The notes: a model not told the origin generated them from the letters alone. A stretch of DNA of 64,000 bases from JAPWJZ01 sp966211335 (GCA_966211335.1 CBIHNF010000003.1:1-64000); one strand, 5' to 3'. Counted from the stretch's first letter, positions 15,104 to 24,584 are shown. A program made the numbers and translations.

Positions 15104-16225
15104 ATGACAAACGTCAGGCAGATCGTCGTATTGCCGGGTGACGGCCTTGGCCCCGAAGTCATGGCGGAGGCCTTAAAGGTCATCGCCTGGTTTAACAAGA
15201 ACTTCGGCAGCAATATCCAGACGGTCGAAGGCGACATCGGCGGCATTTCCATCGACCGCCACGGCGTGCCGCTATCTGACGAGACGCTGGAAAAATGTCG
15301 CGCCGCGGATGCCGTGCTGCTCGCCGCAGTCGGCGGCCCCAAGTGGGACAAGGTTGATTACAACATCCGCCCCGAGGCCGGCCTGCTGAAGCTGCGCAAA
15401 TCGCTGGAGCTTTTCGCCAACCTTCGCCCTGCGAAAGTGTTTGACGCACTGGTCGATGCCTCAACCTTAAAACGCGAAGTCGTGCAGGGCCTTGATATCC
15501 TCATCGTGCGCGAACTGACCGGCGGCGTTTACTTCGGCGAACCGCGCGGCATTGAAACGCTGCCCGATGGCCAGCGCCGCGGCATCAATACGCAAGTCTA
15601 TACGACGTCGGAAATCCACCGCGTTGCGCGCGTTGCCTTTGAAATGGCGAAGCGCCGCCAGAACCGCGTGTGCTCCGCCGAGAAAGCCAACGTCATGGAA
15701 TCCGGCAAACTGTGGCGCGAGGAAGTGACGGCGCTGCACGACAAGGAGTATAAAGACGTTGAACTTTCGCATATGTATGCCGACAACTGCGCGATGCAGC
15801 TGTGCCGCCGCCCGTCGCAATTCGACGTGATCGTGACGGACAACCTGTTTGGCGATATTTTATCCGACGAGGCTGCCATGCTGACAGGCTCCCTCGGCAT
15901 GCTGCCCTCCGCTTCCTTGGGCGAAGTGAAACCGAACGGCAAGCGGGCGGCACTGTACGAACCCATTCACGGCTCCGCCCCCGATATCGCCGGCAAAAAC
16001 ATTGCCAACCCGCTGGCGACGATTTTGTCCGTCGCCATGATGTTCCGCTATTCCTTCGACATGAAGACGGAAGCAGATGTGCTGGAAGCGGCCGTTGAAA
16101 ACCTGCTCGGCCAGAATTTGCGCACCGCCGATATCATGTCGGACGGCTGCAAGAAGCTCTCCACGTCCGAAATGGGTGACGCGTTGATCGCAACGCTTTC
16201 TGCCAGAAAGCAATCTGCCGCTTAA
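15104..16225 (+). CDS. leuB: 3-isopropylmalate dehydrogenase
   Basis: A 373-residue beta-decarboxylating dehydrogenase. Signatures: LPGDGLGPEVMAEAL at the N-terminus, SAEKANVMES near residue 187, the metal-site segment DNLFGDILSDEAAMLTGSLG near 247, and the NAD-binding EPIHGSAPDIAGKNIANP near 287. It oxidises and decarboxylates 3-isopropylmalate to 2-ketoisocaproate. AAGGA lies upstream of ATG 15104. The next gene starts 17 bases after its stop. Confidence 0.97.
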   Translation: MTNVRQIVVLPGDGLGPEVMAEALKVIAWFNKNFGSNIQTVEGDIGGISIDRHGVPLSDETLEKCRAADAVLLAAVGGPKWDKVDYNIRPEAGLLKLRKSLELFANLRPAKVFDALVDASTLKREVVQGLDILIVRELTGGVYFGEPRGIETLPDGQRRGINTQVYTTSEIHRVARVAFEMAKRRQNRVCSAEKANVMESGKLWREEVTALHDKEYKDVELSHMYADNCAMQLCRRPSQFDVIVTDNLFGDILSDEAAMLTGSLGMLPSASLGEVKPNGKRAALYEPIHGSAPDIAGKNIANPLATILSVAMMFRYSFDMKTEADVLEAAVENLLGQNLRTADIMSDGCKKLSTSEMGDALIATLSARKQSAA

Positions 16226-16242
16226 AATTTTAAGGAACCGCC

Positions 16243-17250
16243 ATGACCAAGAAGTACGACGTCGTCGCCCTCAGCGCCATTTGCGTGGATATCCAGCTGA
16301 AGGCCGATGATGCGCATCTTGAAAACCATGGCGTCAAAAAAGGCCTGACCAATCTTGTCACGCCGCGGACGGTGGCAGACATTACGGCCGGTCTTGCCCC
16401 GCACATCTCCCCCGGCAGTCCCGGCGCGAATGTGGCGGCTGGTGTTGCCCTGCGTGGTGGCAATGCCGCGCTGATTGGCAAAATTTCCAACGATGACCAC
16501 GGCAATTTCTTCAAGACTCGCGTGCAGGATAACGGCATCGCCTTCACGCCGCTGCTTTCGGCCAATGACGAAACGGCAACAACTGCTGTGCTGGTGATGA
16601 CAACGCCCGATAAAGAGCGCACCTTCGCCTTCTCCGCCGGCGCGGGGTATGAGCTGGCACCCGATGATATCGACGGCACGCTGATTGCGGCCGCGAAAAT
16701 CACCTATCTTGATTCCTACCTTTGGCTGTCGGAAACCGGCAAGGATGCCGTGCACCACGCGGCGGATGTCGCAAAGCAGACCGGCGGTCTTGTCGCCCTT
16801 GCCCTTAATGATGCGGGCGTTGTCGGCCGTAACCAGAAGGCGTTTTTGAAACTTGCGCTTTCCCATGCCGATATTCTTGTCGGCGACCAGAAAGAATTCG
16901 GCGCGCTCTTCGGCACATCGACGCTGGAAGAGACGATGGCGGCCATTAAAGCCTCCGGCAAAACCGCTTCCATGACCATGGGTGCCAAAGGCGCTTATGT
17001 TTTTGAAGCGGGCGTCGAGACGCATGTGCCCGCCAACCCCATCGCGCGGGAAAAAATCATCGACACGAATGGCGCGGGCGACCAGTTCGCGGCAGGCTTC
17101 CTTTATGGCCTCGCGTCCGGCAAGACGGTGGCCGAGGCGGGTAAACAGGGTGCCGACTGGGCGACTGATATTATCCAGCACATGGGCGCGGAGCCGAAGG
17201 TCGGCCGCAATGCTGCCCCGCCTGCGCGTAATCTGAAAAACACGCCTTAA
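16243..17250 (+). CDS. PfkB-family sugar/nucleoside kinase (adenosine-kinase-like)
   Basis: A 335-residue ribokinase-family kinase. SPGANVAAGVALRGGNAALIG near residue 65 (written here in part as SPGANVAAGVALRGG) is the substrate-side signature, and DTNGAGDQFAAGFLYG near 276 is the PfkB C-terminal signature with the catalytic Asp. The overall arrangement resembles alphaproteobacterial proteins annotated as adenosine kinase, but the substrate cannot be read from the sequence. AAGGA precedes ATG 16243, 17 bases after leuB. Confidence 0.88.
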   Translation: MTKKYDVVALSAICVDIQLKADDAHLENHGVKKGLTNLVTPRTVADITAGLAPHISPGSPGANVAAGVALRGGNAALIGKISNDDHGNFFKTRVQDNGIAFTPLLSANDETATTAVLVMTTPDKERTFAFSAGAGYELAPDDIDGTLIAAAKITYLDSYLWLSETGKDAVHHAADVAKQTGGLVALALNDAGVVGRNQKAFLKLALSHADILVGDQKEFGALFGTSTLEETMAAIKASGKTASMTMGAKGAYVFEAGVETHVPANPIAREKIIDTNGAGDQFAAGFLYGLASGKTVAEAGKQGADWATDIIQHMGAEPKVGRNAAPPARNLKNTP

Positions 17251-17340
17251 GCGCTATACCATAATTACCCACAGGCGTTCCGGTTTTTAAAGACGCGTTT
17301 GAACCCTTTTGCTATGGTGACTGCGAAGGGTATCGCTGAC

Positions 17341-18711
17341 ATGAAACAGTTCCTGAAACGCTTGTCTCTCCCGTTTTTTGCCGCCGTCCTTTTTACCGGG
17401 CTGCTGCTGCAGCACGCTGCGCCCTCTGTCGCCGATGATGACGAGCCGCTGGCCATCGTCATCAAGATCGACGGCCTCATTTCACCCTCGACGCTGGACC
17501 TTGTCACCCGCAGCCTGCAGGGCGCGGCTGACCAGAAGGCCGATGTCGTTATCCTCGAAATGCAGACGCCCGGCGGCCTTTACGATTCAATGCAGAGCAT
17601 CATCCAGAAAATCCTCGACAGCTCTGTGCCGGTCGCGGCCTACGTGTCGCCGCCAGGCTCCCATGCCGCGAGCGCGGGCACCTATATTCTCGAAGCCGCG
17701 CATATCGCCGCCATGGCCCCCTCGACCGTTATCGGCGCGGCAACACCCATCCACATGGGCGACAACAGCCCGATGGAAAACTTCACCGCCGACCAGGTGA
17801 AGGAATATGCAACGCCGAAATCGACGCTCGACCACAAAATGGTCAATGACGCCGCCGCCTATATTCGCGGCCTTGCGGAGCTGCGCGGCCGCAACATGGA
17901 ATGGGCGGAGAAAGCCGTGCGCGAGGCCGTGAGCCAGACCGCGACCGAAGCCCTTGCCTCCAAATCCATCGACCTGATCGCGATTGATAATAAAGAGCTG
18001 CTCGACAAAATCGACGGCCGCGAAGTGAAGATGGCGGGCGCGAAAACCATGAAGCTGCACACCAAGGGCGGCCGGATTGAAACCATCCACCGCGACTGGC
18101 GCACTGACCTTCTCGACATCATCACTAACCCTAACGTCGCCTTCCTGCTCATCGTCTTCGGCGCTTTCGGCATTATTTACGAATGCATCCACCCCGGCAT
18201 GTTTATTCCGGGCGTAGCGGGCCTTATCGCCTTTATCCTTGGCCTGTTTGCCATGAACGTGCTGCCGGTCAACTATACCGGCCTTGCGCTGCTGCTGACC
18301 GGCATCGGGTTGATGGTGGCGGAAGCCTTCGCGCCATCTTTCGGCGCGCTAGGGCTTGGCGGGGCGATATCTTTTGCAGTGGGGGCAAGCATGCTTATCG
18401 ACAGTAAAGACCCGACCTTCGGCATCGACCCCTATGTGATCGGCGGCGTCACGCTGACGGCGCTTGTGGTCCTCAGCATCCTTCTTGCCGTCGCCCTGCG
18501 CGCCCAAAAGCGCCCCGTCGTCACCGGCGTCGAGGAGATGAAATCTTCCATCGCCGAAGTCGTCAACTGGAGCGGCGGCAAAGGTGAAGTGCGCGTCGCT
18601 GGTGAAATCTGGTCGGCCATCGCGGCCTCGCCGGACTTCATCATCAACCCCGGCGACCGCGTCAAAATTCTCGAGATCGACGGCCTGCGCCTGATTGTGC
18701 AGCCGGAATAA
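17341..18711 (+). CDS. NfeD-family membrane serine protease (ClpP-class, STOPP type)
   Basis: A 456-residue protein starting at ATG 17341 behind AAGGG (an upstream TTG at 17299 is less likely). A signal peptide/first membrane segment is followed by a ClpP-like domain: PGSHAASAGTYI near residue 110 carries the nucleophile Ser and DHKMVNDAAAYI near 165 the Lys. Four membrane segments follow (residues about 255-390), then a soluble OB-fold (GKGEVRVAGEIWSA). This is the long NfeD1b architecture, which cleaves hydrophobic substrates and pairs with stomatins. The slipin gene is immediately downstream. Confidence 0.92.
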   Translation: MKQFLKRLSLPFFAAVLFTGLLLQHAAPSVADDDEPLAIVIKIDGLISPSTLDLVTRSLQGAADQKADVVILEMQTPGGLYDSMQSIIQKILDSSVPVAAYVSPPGSHAASAGTYILEAAHIAAMAPSTVIGAATPIHMGDNSPMENFTADQVKEYATPKSTLDHKMVNDAAAYIRGLAELRGRNMEWAEKAVREAVSQTATEALASKSIDLIAIDNKELLDKIDGREVKMAGAKTMKLHTKGGRIETIHRDWRTDLLDIITNPNVAFLLIVFGAFGIIYECIHPGMFIPGVAGLIAFILGLFAMNVLPVNYTGLALLLTGIGLMVAEAFAPSFGALGLGGAISFAVGASMLIDSKDPTFGIDPYVIGGVTLTALVVLSILLAVALRAQKRPVVTGVEEMKSSIAEVVNWSGGKGEVRVAGEIWSAIAASPDFIINPGDRVKILEIDGLRLIVQPE

Positions 18712-18763
18712 AATCGGATTGAACTTGGCTTAACTTTATTGCGACAGAAAGGATTACCCCACC

Positions 18764-19504
18764 ATGGGTTTCGGCATTACAGGCTTTTTCCTCGTCCTTA
18801 TCCTCATCTTCCTCGGCTACACGCTGCGTGTGCTGCGGGAATATGAGCGCGGCATCGTCTACACCCTCGGCCGCTTCACCGGCGTCAAAGGCCCCGGCCT
18901 GATCGTCCTGATCCCCGGCGTGCAGCAGATGGTGCGCATCGACCTCCGCGTCCGCACGATTGATGTACCGAGCCAGGATATCATCTCGAAGGATAACATC
19001 TCGGTGAAGGTCAACGCGGTCGTTTACTACCGCGTCGTCGCGCCGGAAAAAGCTATCAACAACGTCGCCGACTTTATGCGCGCAACCTCCGAACTCTCGC
19101 AGACGACGCTCCGCGAGGTCCTCGGCAAGCATGAGCTGGACGAAATGCTGACCGCCCGCGACAAGCTTTCCGCCGATATCCGCGAATTGCTCGATAACCA
19201 GACCGACCAGTGGGGCATCAAAGTTTCCAACGTCGCCCTCAAGCACATCGACATTGCCGAAAGCATGATCAAGGCCATCGGCCGTCAGGCGGAGGCGGAA
19301 CGTGAACGCCGCGCCAAAATCATCTCGGCGGAAGGTGAACTGCAGGCCGCCGGGAAGCTGGTGGAAGCTGCCCGCACGCTGGCGACCGACCCCAATGCCA
19401 TGCAGCTGCGCTATCTCTCGGCCTTCCAGGATATCGCCAACGACAAGACGAATACGATCATCCTGCCGCTGCCGCTCGACCTGCTCAAGCGCCTCGGCAG
19501 CTAA
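18764..19504 (+). CDS. Slipin/stomatin-like SPFH protein
   Basis: A 246-residue SPFH-domain protein: one N-terminal membrane segment, then REYERGIVYTLGRFTGVKGPGL and the coiled-coil region IDIAESMIKAIGRQAEAERER. It oligomerises in membranes and is the standard partner of NfeD proteases; the 53-base spacing supports an operon. AAAGGA lies upstream of ATG 18764. A strong terminator follows 14 bases after the stop. Confidence 0.94.
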   Translation: MGFGITGFFLVLILIFLGYTLRVLREYERGIVYTLGRFTGVKGPGLIVLIPGVQQMVRIDLRVRTIDVPSQDIISKDNISVKVNAVVYYRVVAPEKAINNVADFMRATSELSQTTLREVLGKHELDEMLTARDKLSADIRELLDNQTDQWGIKVSNVALKHIDIAESMIKAIGRQAEAERERRAKIISAEGELQAAGKLVEAARTLATDPNAMQLRYLSAFQDIANDKTNTIILPLPLDLLKRLGS

Positions 19505-19517
19505 TTCCAAGACTTTC

Positions 19518-19558
19518 AAAAAAGCCGCCGCAGCCTGAAGGGTTGCGGCGGCTTTTTT
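19518..19558 (+). terminator. Rho-independent terminator after the slipin gene
   Basis: AAAAAAGCCGCCGCA at 19518-19532 pairs perfectly with TGCGGCGGCTTTTTT at 19544-19558 (15 bp, 11-base loop). It can serve both the slipin gene and the convergent DUF1543 gene. Confidence 0.93.
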
Positions 19559-20084
19559 ATGCCTTGATGGCGGCGCGCGATTTGCCGATCGGGCGGTATT
19601 TGCAGGTGAAGGTAAAGGGCTTCGGATTATCGGTTTTGACGAGGTGGATATATTTGCCACTACCCTCGATGGCGGCGTTTACAGCCGAGAGCTTTTCAAC
19701 CTCGAAGGTATAATCCTCGTGCCGCTGCGGCCAGTGCAGGATTTCTTTCAAGGCGCGCGCCTTGGCTTTTGATTGCGTCGGCGCGACAACGAAAACATTC
19801 TTGTGCAGCTCGCTGAAATCATCAGGGTCATAGCCGCCGAGGTTGACGAACCAGAGCTTGTCCTCCGCAGCGGGCGGCGCATCTCGCAGCTCGATATTGT
19901 AGCCATCCGCCGATGTCAGCTCGCCCCAGCAATCAAGGTGCAGGCTTTCGGGCGTGCCCCACCAGCCGGCTTTCAGGCTGTCATAGGTATCCTCGATCGT
20001 TTCCGCGACACAGAAGCGCACATCATGCAGCTCGATCAGCGAGGCTTGGGTGGAACCGCCGATGTAAATGGCGAAGAGTTTCAT
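19557..20084 (-). CDS. DUF1543 protein
   Basis: A 175-residue protein with the DUF1543 hallmark N-terminus LFAIYIGGSTQASLIELHDV and the segment WFVNLGGYDPDDFSELHKN near residue 82, followed by a second, related half (KARALKEILHWPQRH). The family function is unknown. AAGGA lies eight bases before ATG 20084. The gene is convergent with the slipin gene and shares its terminator. Confidence 0.88.
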   Translation of the reverse strand: MKLFAIYIGGSTQASLIELHDVRFCVAETIEDTYDSLKAGWWGTPESLHLDCWGELTSADGYNIELRDAPPAAEDKLWFVNLGGYDPDDFSELHKNVFVVAPTQSKAKARALKEILHWPQRHEDYTFEVEKLSAVNAAIEGSGKYIHLVKTDNPKPFTFTCKYRPIGKSRAAIKA

Positions 20085-20183
20085 GATGAGAATCCTTCAG
20101 GGCAAACGGGCTTTTGGGCTGGCCCCATGCTAAAGACCGCGAAACTGCCATGCAAGGGACTGTTTTTACTGGTAAAATTTTCC

Positions 20184-20212
20184 TTGAAGGATATGGCCAT
20201 TAAGGTTAATCT
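20184..20212 (+). promoter_or_regulatory. Candidate promoter for tRNA-Ser
   Basis: TTGAAG at 20184-20189, a 17-base spacer and TAATCT at 20207-20212 lie about 40 bases upstream of the tRNA. Both boxes are 4/6 matches. Confidence 0.3.
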
Positions 20213-20250
20213 GCGCCTCTTGCCGTCGGGTAATAAATCCTCATATTTGC

Positions 20251-20338
20251 GGAGAGGTGGCCGAGCGGTTGAAGGCGCTCGCCTGGAAAGCGGGTATACC
20301 GTAAGGTATCGTGAGTTCGAATCTCATCCTCTCCGCCA
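20251..20338 (+). tRNA. tRNA-Ser (anticodon GGA), CCA encoded
   Basis: Acceptor stem GGAGAGG pairs with CCTCTCC, followed by G and an encoded CCA (20336-20338). The anticodon loop CTGGAAA gives GGA, reading UCC/UCU. A long variable arm (GGTATACCGTAAGGTATC region) and the T-loop GTTCGAATC confirm a class II serine tRNA. Confidence 0.97.
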
Positions 20339-20356
20339 TTACCCTTTTAAGAGCCC

Positions 20357-20926
20357 ATGATGCTACGTTCATTTGTGCTTGCCGTTTTTTTAGCTGTAAA
20401 TGTCTCTTTTATCGTGCCGGCCAAGGCCGACCCGTTCCCCCCCACTGGCGACGCAAGCCGTTTTCCCAAGGCCGCGAAAATAGTCATACAATCTGCGAAC
20501 AACGGCACTCTCGATGCCGAATGCGTTCTTGGTTACATGTCTCTAACCGGCGTAGGTATTAAAAAAGACGCTGCCGAAGCCGCTGCTTGGTATAAAAAGG
20601 CCGCTGTGGCCGGTTGCGGTTTTTGTGCTAATGCACTTGCTCTTCAATATCTCGGCGGAATTGGTGTGCCGCAGAATATAGAGGCTGCAAAAAGTTGGCT
20701 TGCAAAAGGAAACGGCACGCTAAATCAAAATTTACGCCGCTATCTTGAAAAACAGGATGCAGACCGAGCCAATATTCTAAAAAACAATCCTTGGGCTGAC
20801 AAAGCAAACGTCGACGCCGGTGCCAACTTTGCATTAGCTGAATTCGCACAGCAATTGCTTGATGCAGCATTGCAAAACCAATATGCCGAGATCATCCGTA
20901 CCTTAACAACTCTAGAAGAAAGCTAA
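20357..20926 (+). CDS. Secreted Sel1-repeat protein
   Basis: A 189-residue protein with a signal peptide (MMLRSFVLAVFLAVNVSFIV, cleavage after AKA) and two clear Sel1 repeats: AECVLGYMSLTGVGIKKDAAEAAAWYKKAA, of which AAAWYKKAA is the core, and ANALALQYLGGIGVPQNIEAAKSWLAKG. Predicted to be periplasmic or secreted. It is visibly less GC-rich than its neighbours and lies directly behind a tRNA gene, a common site for acquired DNA, though I see no integrase or attachment repeat. Confidence 0.82.
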   Translation: MMLRSFVLAVFLAVNVSFIVPAKADPFPPTGDASRFPKAAKIVIQSANNGTLDAECVLGYMSLTGVGIKKDAAEAAAWYKKAAVAGCGFCANALALQYLGGIGVPQNIEAAKSWLAKGNGTLNQNLRRYLEKQDADRANILKNNPWADKANVDAGANFALAEFAQQLLDAALQNQYAEIIRTLTTLEES

Positions 20927-20991
20927 CAATAGCTTAGCTCTCTTTTTCTATCTTTATGCTTTATCGGCTATTTTAATTTTTGGAGTTAACC

Positions 20992-21915
20992 ATGAAAACC
21001 CAGGTAGAAAAATTTTCCGCGGCGCCCGCTGTCGATATCCTGCGCCCGCTGCCGATCGACAGCTGGTCGCCCGCGCGCGATCCGGCTGCCGATATCTGCG
21101 CCATGCTGGAAAGCGGTCTTGTGCCTTACTTCCCGAAGCTGAACTTTGAATTCCAGCCAGCTGAAAAATACCTGCTCGACCCCAAATGGTCGGACGGCAA
21201 GGCGAAAAACATTTCCCTGCGCCCCACCGGCAAGCTGACCGGCGCGACGGGCGACGAAAAAGCCATGGCCGATATTCACGGGCTTTTGACGCGCTATTCC
21301 GCCGCCGCGAAATCGCTTATCGCCGCGCTGATCCCCGCCTATATGCCGAACCTGATTGATGGCAATGCGACCTTCCGCAACGTCGAGATCCGCGGCCGCA
21401 AATCCAGCTGGCGGAAAGACGATACGCGCCTGCATGTGGACGCCTTCCCGTCGAACCCGACGCAAGGCATGCGCCTGTTGCGCGTCTTCACCAACGTCAA
21501 CCCGAACGGCAAGCCGCGCGAATGGCGCGTGGGCGAGCCTTTTGGCGATTTCGCGGCGAAATTCCTGCCGCGCACCAAGCCGCCTTTCCCCGGTTACTTA
21601 ACCGCGCTCAAAACCCTCGGCATCACCAAAAAGCGCCGCAGCCTGTATGACCACACCATGCTGCAGCTGCATGACGCCGTGAAGCACGACATGGACTATC
21701 AGAAAAGCGCCCCGCAGGCGGCGGTTGATTTTATGCCGGGCACAACCTGGCTCGTCTTCAGCGACCAGGTGCTGCATGCGGCCATGGCAGGCCAGTTTCT
21801 GATGGAGCAAACCTTCTACCTGCCGGCGGACGCCCTGCAGCATCCGGAAACCTCCGTGCTCAGCGTGCTGGAACGCCTGTCGCAGAAAAAACTGCTGACG
21901 AAAGAAGACCGCTAA
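20992..21915 (+). CDS. Kdo hydroxylase (KdoO family)
   Basis: A 307-residue protein from ATG 20992, behind GGAG. LHVDAFPSNPTQGMRLLRVF near residue 146 and VFTNVNPNGKPREWRVGEPF (residues 162-181) are characteristic of Kdo 3-hydroxylases, which convert Kdo to Ko in the lipopolysaccharide inner core. His147, Asp149 and a distal His near 261 (QVLHAAMAG) form a likely Fe(II) facial triad. The enzyme is cytoplasmic or membrane-associated and O2-dependent in known members. No other LPS core genes are adjacent. Confidence 0.87.
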   Translation: MKTQVEKFSAAPAVDILRPLPIDSWSPARDPAADICAMLESGLVPYFPKLNFEFQPAEKYLLDPKWSDGKAKNISLRPTGKLTGATGDEKAMADIHGLLTRYSAAAKSLIAALIPAYMPNLIDGNATFRNVEIRGRKSSWRKDDTRLHVDAFPSNPTQGMRLLRVFTNVNPNGKPREWRVGEPFGDFAAKFLPRTKPPFPGYLTALKTLGITKKRRSLYDHTMLQLHDAVKHDMDYQKSAPQAAVDFMPGTTWLVFSDQVLHAAMAGQFLMEQTFYLPADALQHPETSVLSVLERLSQKKLLTKEDR

Positions 21916-21922
21916 CAAGCGT

Positions 21923-23323
21923 TCAGGTTATTGCCGCAGCGCGCGCCGTTGCCGCATCGGCGCATATATGACGGTAAATCTCCTCGCCCTGCTCCTTGCT
22001 GCCCGCGCGCAACACGGCAGAGGGGTGGTATGTCACGAGAATGCGGGCATCGCCCGCTTCAAACCATTTGCCGCGCTGTTCCTTCATACTGAAGCCGTGC
22101 CCCAGCAATGATTTCGCCGCGGTGAGGCCGAGCCCGAGAATGATTTTCGGCTTCACGGCGGTACGTTCCGCCTCCAGCCACGGTTTGCAGGCGTTAATCT
22201 CCCGCGCGTTTGGCGATTGGTGAATGCGCTTCTTGCCGCTTTGGGTGAATTTGAAGTGCTTGACGGCATTCGTCATGTAGACGTCATCGCGGGTAATTCC
22301 TGCAACCTCCAGCGCCTGCATCAGGACTTTGCCAGCGGGCCCAATGAAGGGAACGCTTGATTGATCCTCCTGCTCACCCGGCTGTTCGCCGACGATCATG
22401 AGTGGCGCATCTTCGCGCCCCTGGCCGAATACGGTTTGCGTCGCATGGCAGTGCAGCGGGCAGCCTTCGCAGGCTTTAGCGGCAATTGAAAGCGCGGCAA
22501 GACTTTTCTCCACCGGCAGGAATTGCGCGGCGGAGCGGGAAAAACCTTCCTGATGCCGCAGCATTTCCTCCACCCGCGCCGGCGCTTCCTGCAGCAGGTC
22601 GGGAATAATCCGCGTTTCCGGCATGGTGTGCCAGTAACGCACCGGCATTTCCTGCTTCATCATTTTTACCTTGATGCGGGCGGGGTTGAAAATGGCACGG
22701 TAGAAGGTCAGCCACACTTCCTCCATCGCATCATCGGCAGGTGCAGCCTCCTTCGGCACGCCGGGGCCGTAAATAAGTGCGCGGCCATTCCACGATACGG
22801 ATTGCTGCGGCGTCATGATTGTCCAGTCCATGACGCCGAAACGCCGCTGGAAAAACGGCGCGACGAGCGGCAGAATTTTATGATCGGGGCAGTGCCAGGC
22901 CGCAAATTTTTCGCGGCCTGAGTCTGTACCGAGGCTGCGGAAACGGACAAACGCCTTGGCCTTATGCGCATCGCGGGAGACCTGGTGCGCCATTGTCATC
23001 AGCCGGTGGATCAGCGGGTCATGCGCCAACAACAACACATGTTTTTCGCCTTGCGTGAGTCGCCACAAGGCGCTGTAAAGCAGATGCCATTTTTCCGGCG
23101 ACACATGACAGGCGACCTTTTCAGCGATATCCATGAAGGCCGGCGGGATGGTGAAGGTTTTGGGAGCGTGAGGGGTTAAAAGCAACGGCATCTGCGGCGC
23201 GAAAAGGCCTGCCTGTCCTGCATCATGGACCGGCCATGCGCAATCATCGGGTTTTAATCCCGCCTGCAAATACCCCCGCGCCGCCTGCCGCCAGCTGGCA
23301 AAATCATGCACCGCCGGAACCAT
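21923..23323 (-). CDS. udgX: DUF4130 / UdgX uracil-DNA-binding glycosylase fusion
   Basis: A 466-residue two-domain protein. The N-terminal half (about 1-250) matches the DUF4130 type found next to the partner radical SAM protein. The C-terminal half is a UdgX-type family of uracil-DNA glycosylase: GEQPGEQED near residue 310, the UdgX-specific loop KKRIHQSPN near 364 whose His forms a covalent bond with DNA in characterised UdgX, and HPSAVLRA near 440. Its ATG overlaps the stop of the upstream radical SAM gene by one base, so the two are translationally coupled. Role: recognition and trapping of uracil or damaged DNA. Confidence 0.9.
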   Translation of the reverse strand: MVPAVHDFASWRQAARGYLQAGLKPDDCAWPVHDAGQAGLFAPQMPLLLTPHAPKTFTIPPAFMDIAEKVACHVSPEKWHLLYSALWRLTQGEKHVLLLAHDPLIHRLMTMAHQVSRDAHKAKAFVRFRSLGTDSGREKFAAWHCPDHKILPLVAPFFQRRFGVMDWTIMTPQQSVSWNGRALIYGPGVPKEAAPADDAMEEVWLTFYRAIFNPARIKVKMMKQEMPVRYWHTMPETRIIPDLLQEAPARVEEMLRHQEGFSRSAAQFLPVEKSLAALSIAAKACEGCPLHCHATQTVFGQGREDAPLMIVGEQPGEQEDQSSVPFIGPAGKVLMQALEVAGITRDDVYMTNAVKHFKFTQSGKKRIHQSPNAREINACKPWLEAERTAVKPKIILGLGLTAAKSLLGHGFSMKEQRGKWFEAGDARILVTYHPSAVLRAGSKEQGEEIYRHICADAATARAAAIT

Positions 23324-24552
23324 TATAACGCCAGCTGCAGTTGCTGGGGCGCGGCACTTGTCAGCCTAGCGCGGAGGTTAAGCGTATCGATCATTTTGGC
23401 GGCGGCGTTATTATCCGCCGTGACGACAAAATAGCGCGCGTGGTTCAGGCTGACGCGCAATTTTTGAAGGTCCGCCATGGTGATGCGATGATAGCGGCGG
23501 ATGCGTATGATTTTATCGACGGAACTGACGCCGAAGCCGGGCACCCGCAGCAGCGCCTCCCGCCCCGCGCGGTTGACATCAACCGGAAAGAACGCGGGGT
23601 GACGCAACGCCCAGGCGGTTTTGGGGTCGACCTCCATATCAAGGTCGGGGAATTCCGGCGTCACGATATCATCGACCTTGTAGCCGTAGAACCGCAGCAT
23701 CCAGTCCGCCTGGTAGAGGCGATGTTCGCGCAGCAGCGGCGGCGTTCTTACCGGCAGGCGGCTATCCGCATGCGGGATGGGGCTGAAGGCGGAGTAATAA
23801 ACACGGCGCAGCTTGTAGCTGCCATAGAGAGTCGATGCGGTTTTGAGCACATCAAGGTCGGGAGAGGGCGTTGCGCCGACAATCATCTGCGTGCTTTGCC
23901 CCGCAGGCAGGAACACAGGCGCTTTCTTGAGCGTCTTTCTTTCATCGCTGATCTCGACCGCCTTCGCCTTCAGCATCGACATATTCGATTCCAGCTTCAC
24001 GCGGTCTTTTTCCGGCGCGAGGGATTTAAGATCGGCCGTCGTCGGCAGTTCGATATTCACGCTGAGGCGATCAGCGTAAAGGCCCGCCTTCTGCACCAGC
24101 TCGTCTGCCGCGCCGGGGATGGTTTTGAGGTGAATGTAGCCGCGAAACTGGTGATCTTCCCGCAAGGAACGCGCGACCTCCACCAGCTGCTCCATGGTGT
24201 AATCGCCGTTGCGGATGATGCCGGAGCTTAAAAACAGCCCCTCGATATAATTGCGTTTGTAAAACTCGAGCGTCAGCCGCACGACCTCCTCGACCGTGAA
24301 GCGGGCGCGCTTGACGTCGCTCGAGACGCGGTTGATGCAATACTTGCAGTCGAAAATGCAGTGATTGGTCAGCAAAATCTTCAAGAGGGAAATGCAGCGG
24401 CCGTCCGGCGTATAGCTGTGGCAAATGCCGCTGCCCTCGGTCGAGCCGAGGCCGGGGCCTTTCCGCGTCTGTTTGGAGCCGCTGCTGGCGCAAGAAGCGT
24501 CATACTTCGCCGCATCCGCCAATACCGCCAATTTTGCCTGAATATCGCCCAT
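23323..24552 (-). CDS. Putative DNA modification/repair radical SAM protein (TIGR03916 type)
   Basis: A 409-residue radical SAM protein. The cluster-binding cysteines are C65, C69 and C72 in NHCIFDCKYC. The C-terminal part has a helix-hairpin-helix, NRAGREALLRVPGFGVSSVD near residue 325, typical of DNA-binding proteins. The family always travels with the DUF4130/UdgX protein; its reaction is not established. AAGG lies five bases before ATG 24552. A LexA-like sequence lies in the promoter, consistent with DNA-damage control. Confidence 0.9.
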   Translation of the reverse strand: MGDIQAKLAVLADAAKYDASCASSGSKQTRKGPGLGSTEGSGICHSYTPDGRCISLLKILLTNHCIFDCKYCINRVSSDVKRARFTVEEVVRLTLEFYKRNYIEGLFLSSGIIRNGDYTMEQLVEVARSLREDHQFRGYIHLKTIPGAADELVQKAGLYADRLSVNIELPTTADLKSLAPEKDRVKLESNMSMLKAKAVEISDERKTLKKAPVFLPAGQSTQMIVGATPSPDLDVLKTASTLYGSYKLRRVYYSAFSPIPHADSRLPVRTPPLLREHRLYQADWMLRFYGYKVDDIVTPEFPDLDMEVDPKTAWALRHPAFFPVDVNRAGREALLRVPGFGVSSVDKIIRIRRYHRITMADLQKLRVSLNHARYFVVTADNNAAAKMIDTLNLRARLTSAAPQQLQLAL

Positions 24553-24584
24553 AGCGCCTTGTTCCTGTTACCGAAACAAGACTA

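Noticed and set aside
20251..20926. Genomic island integrated at tRNA-Ser
   Set aside because: The downstream Sel1 gene is AT-richer, but I found no integrase, no direct repeat of the tRNA end and only one gene, so an island call is not supported.
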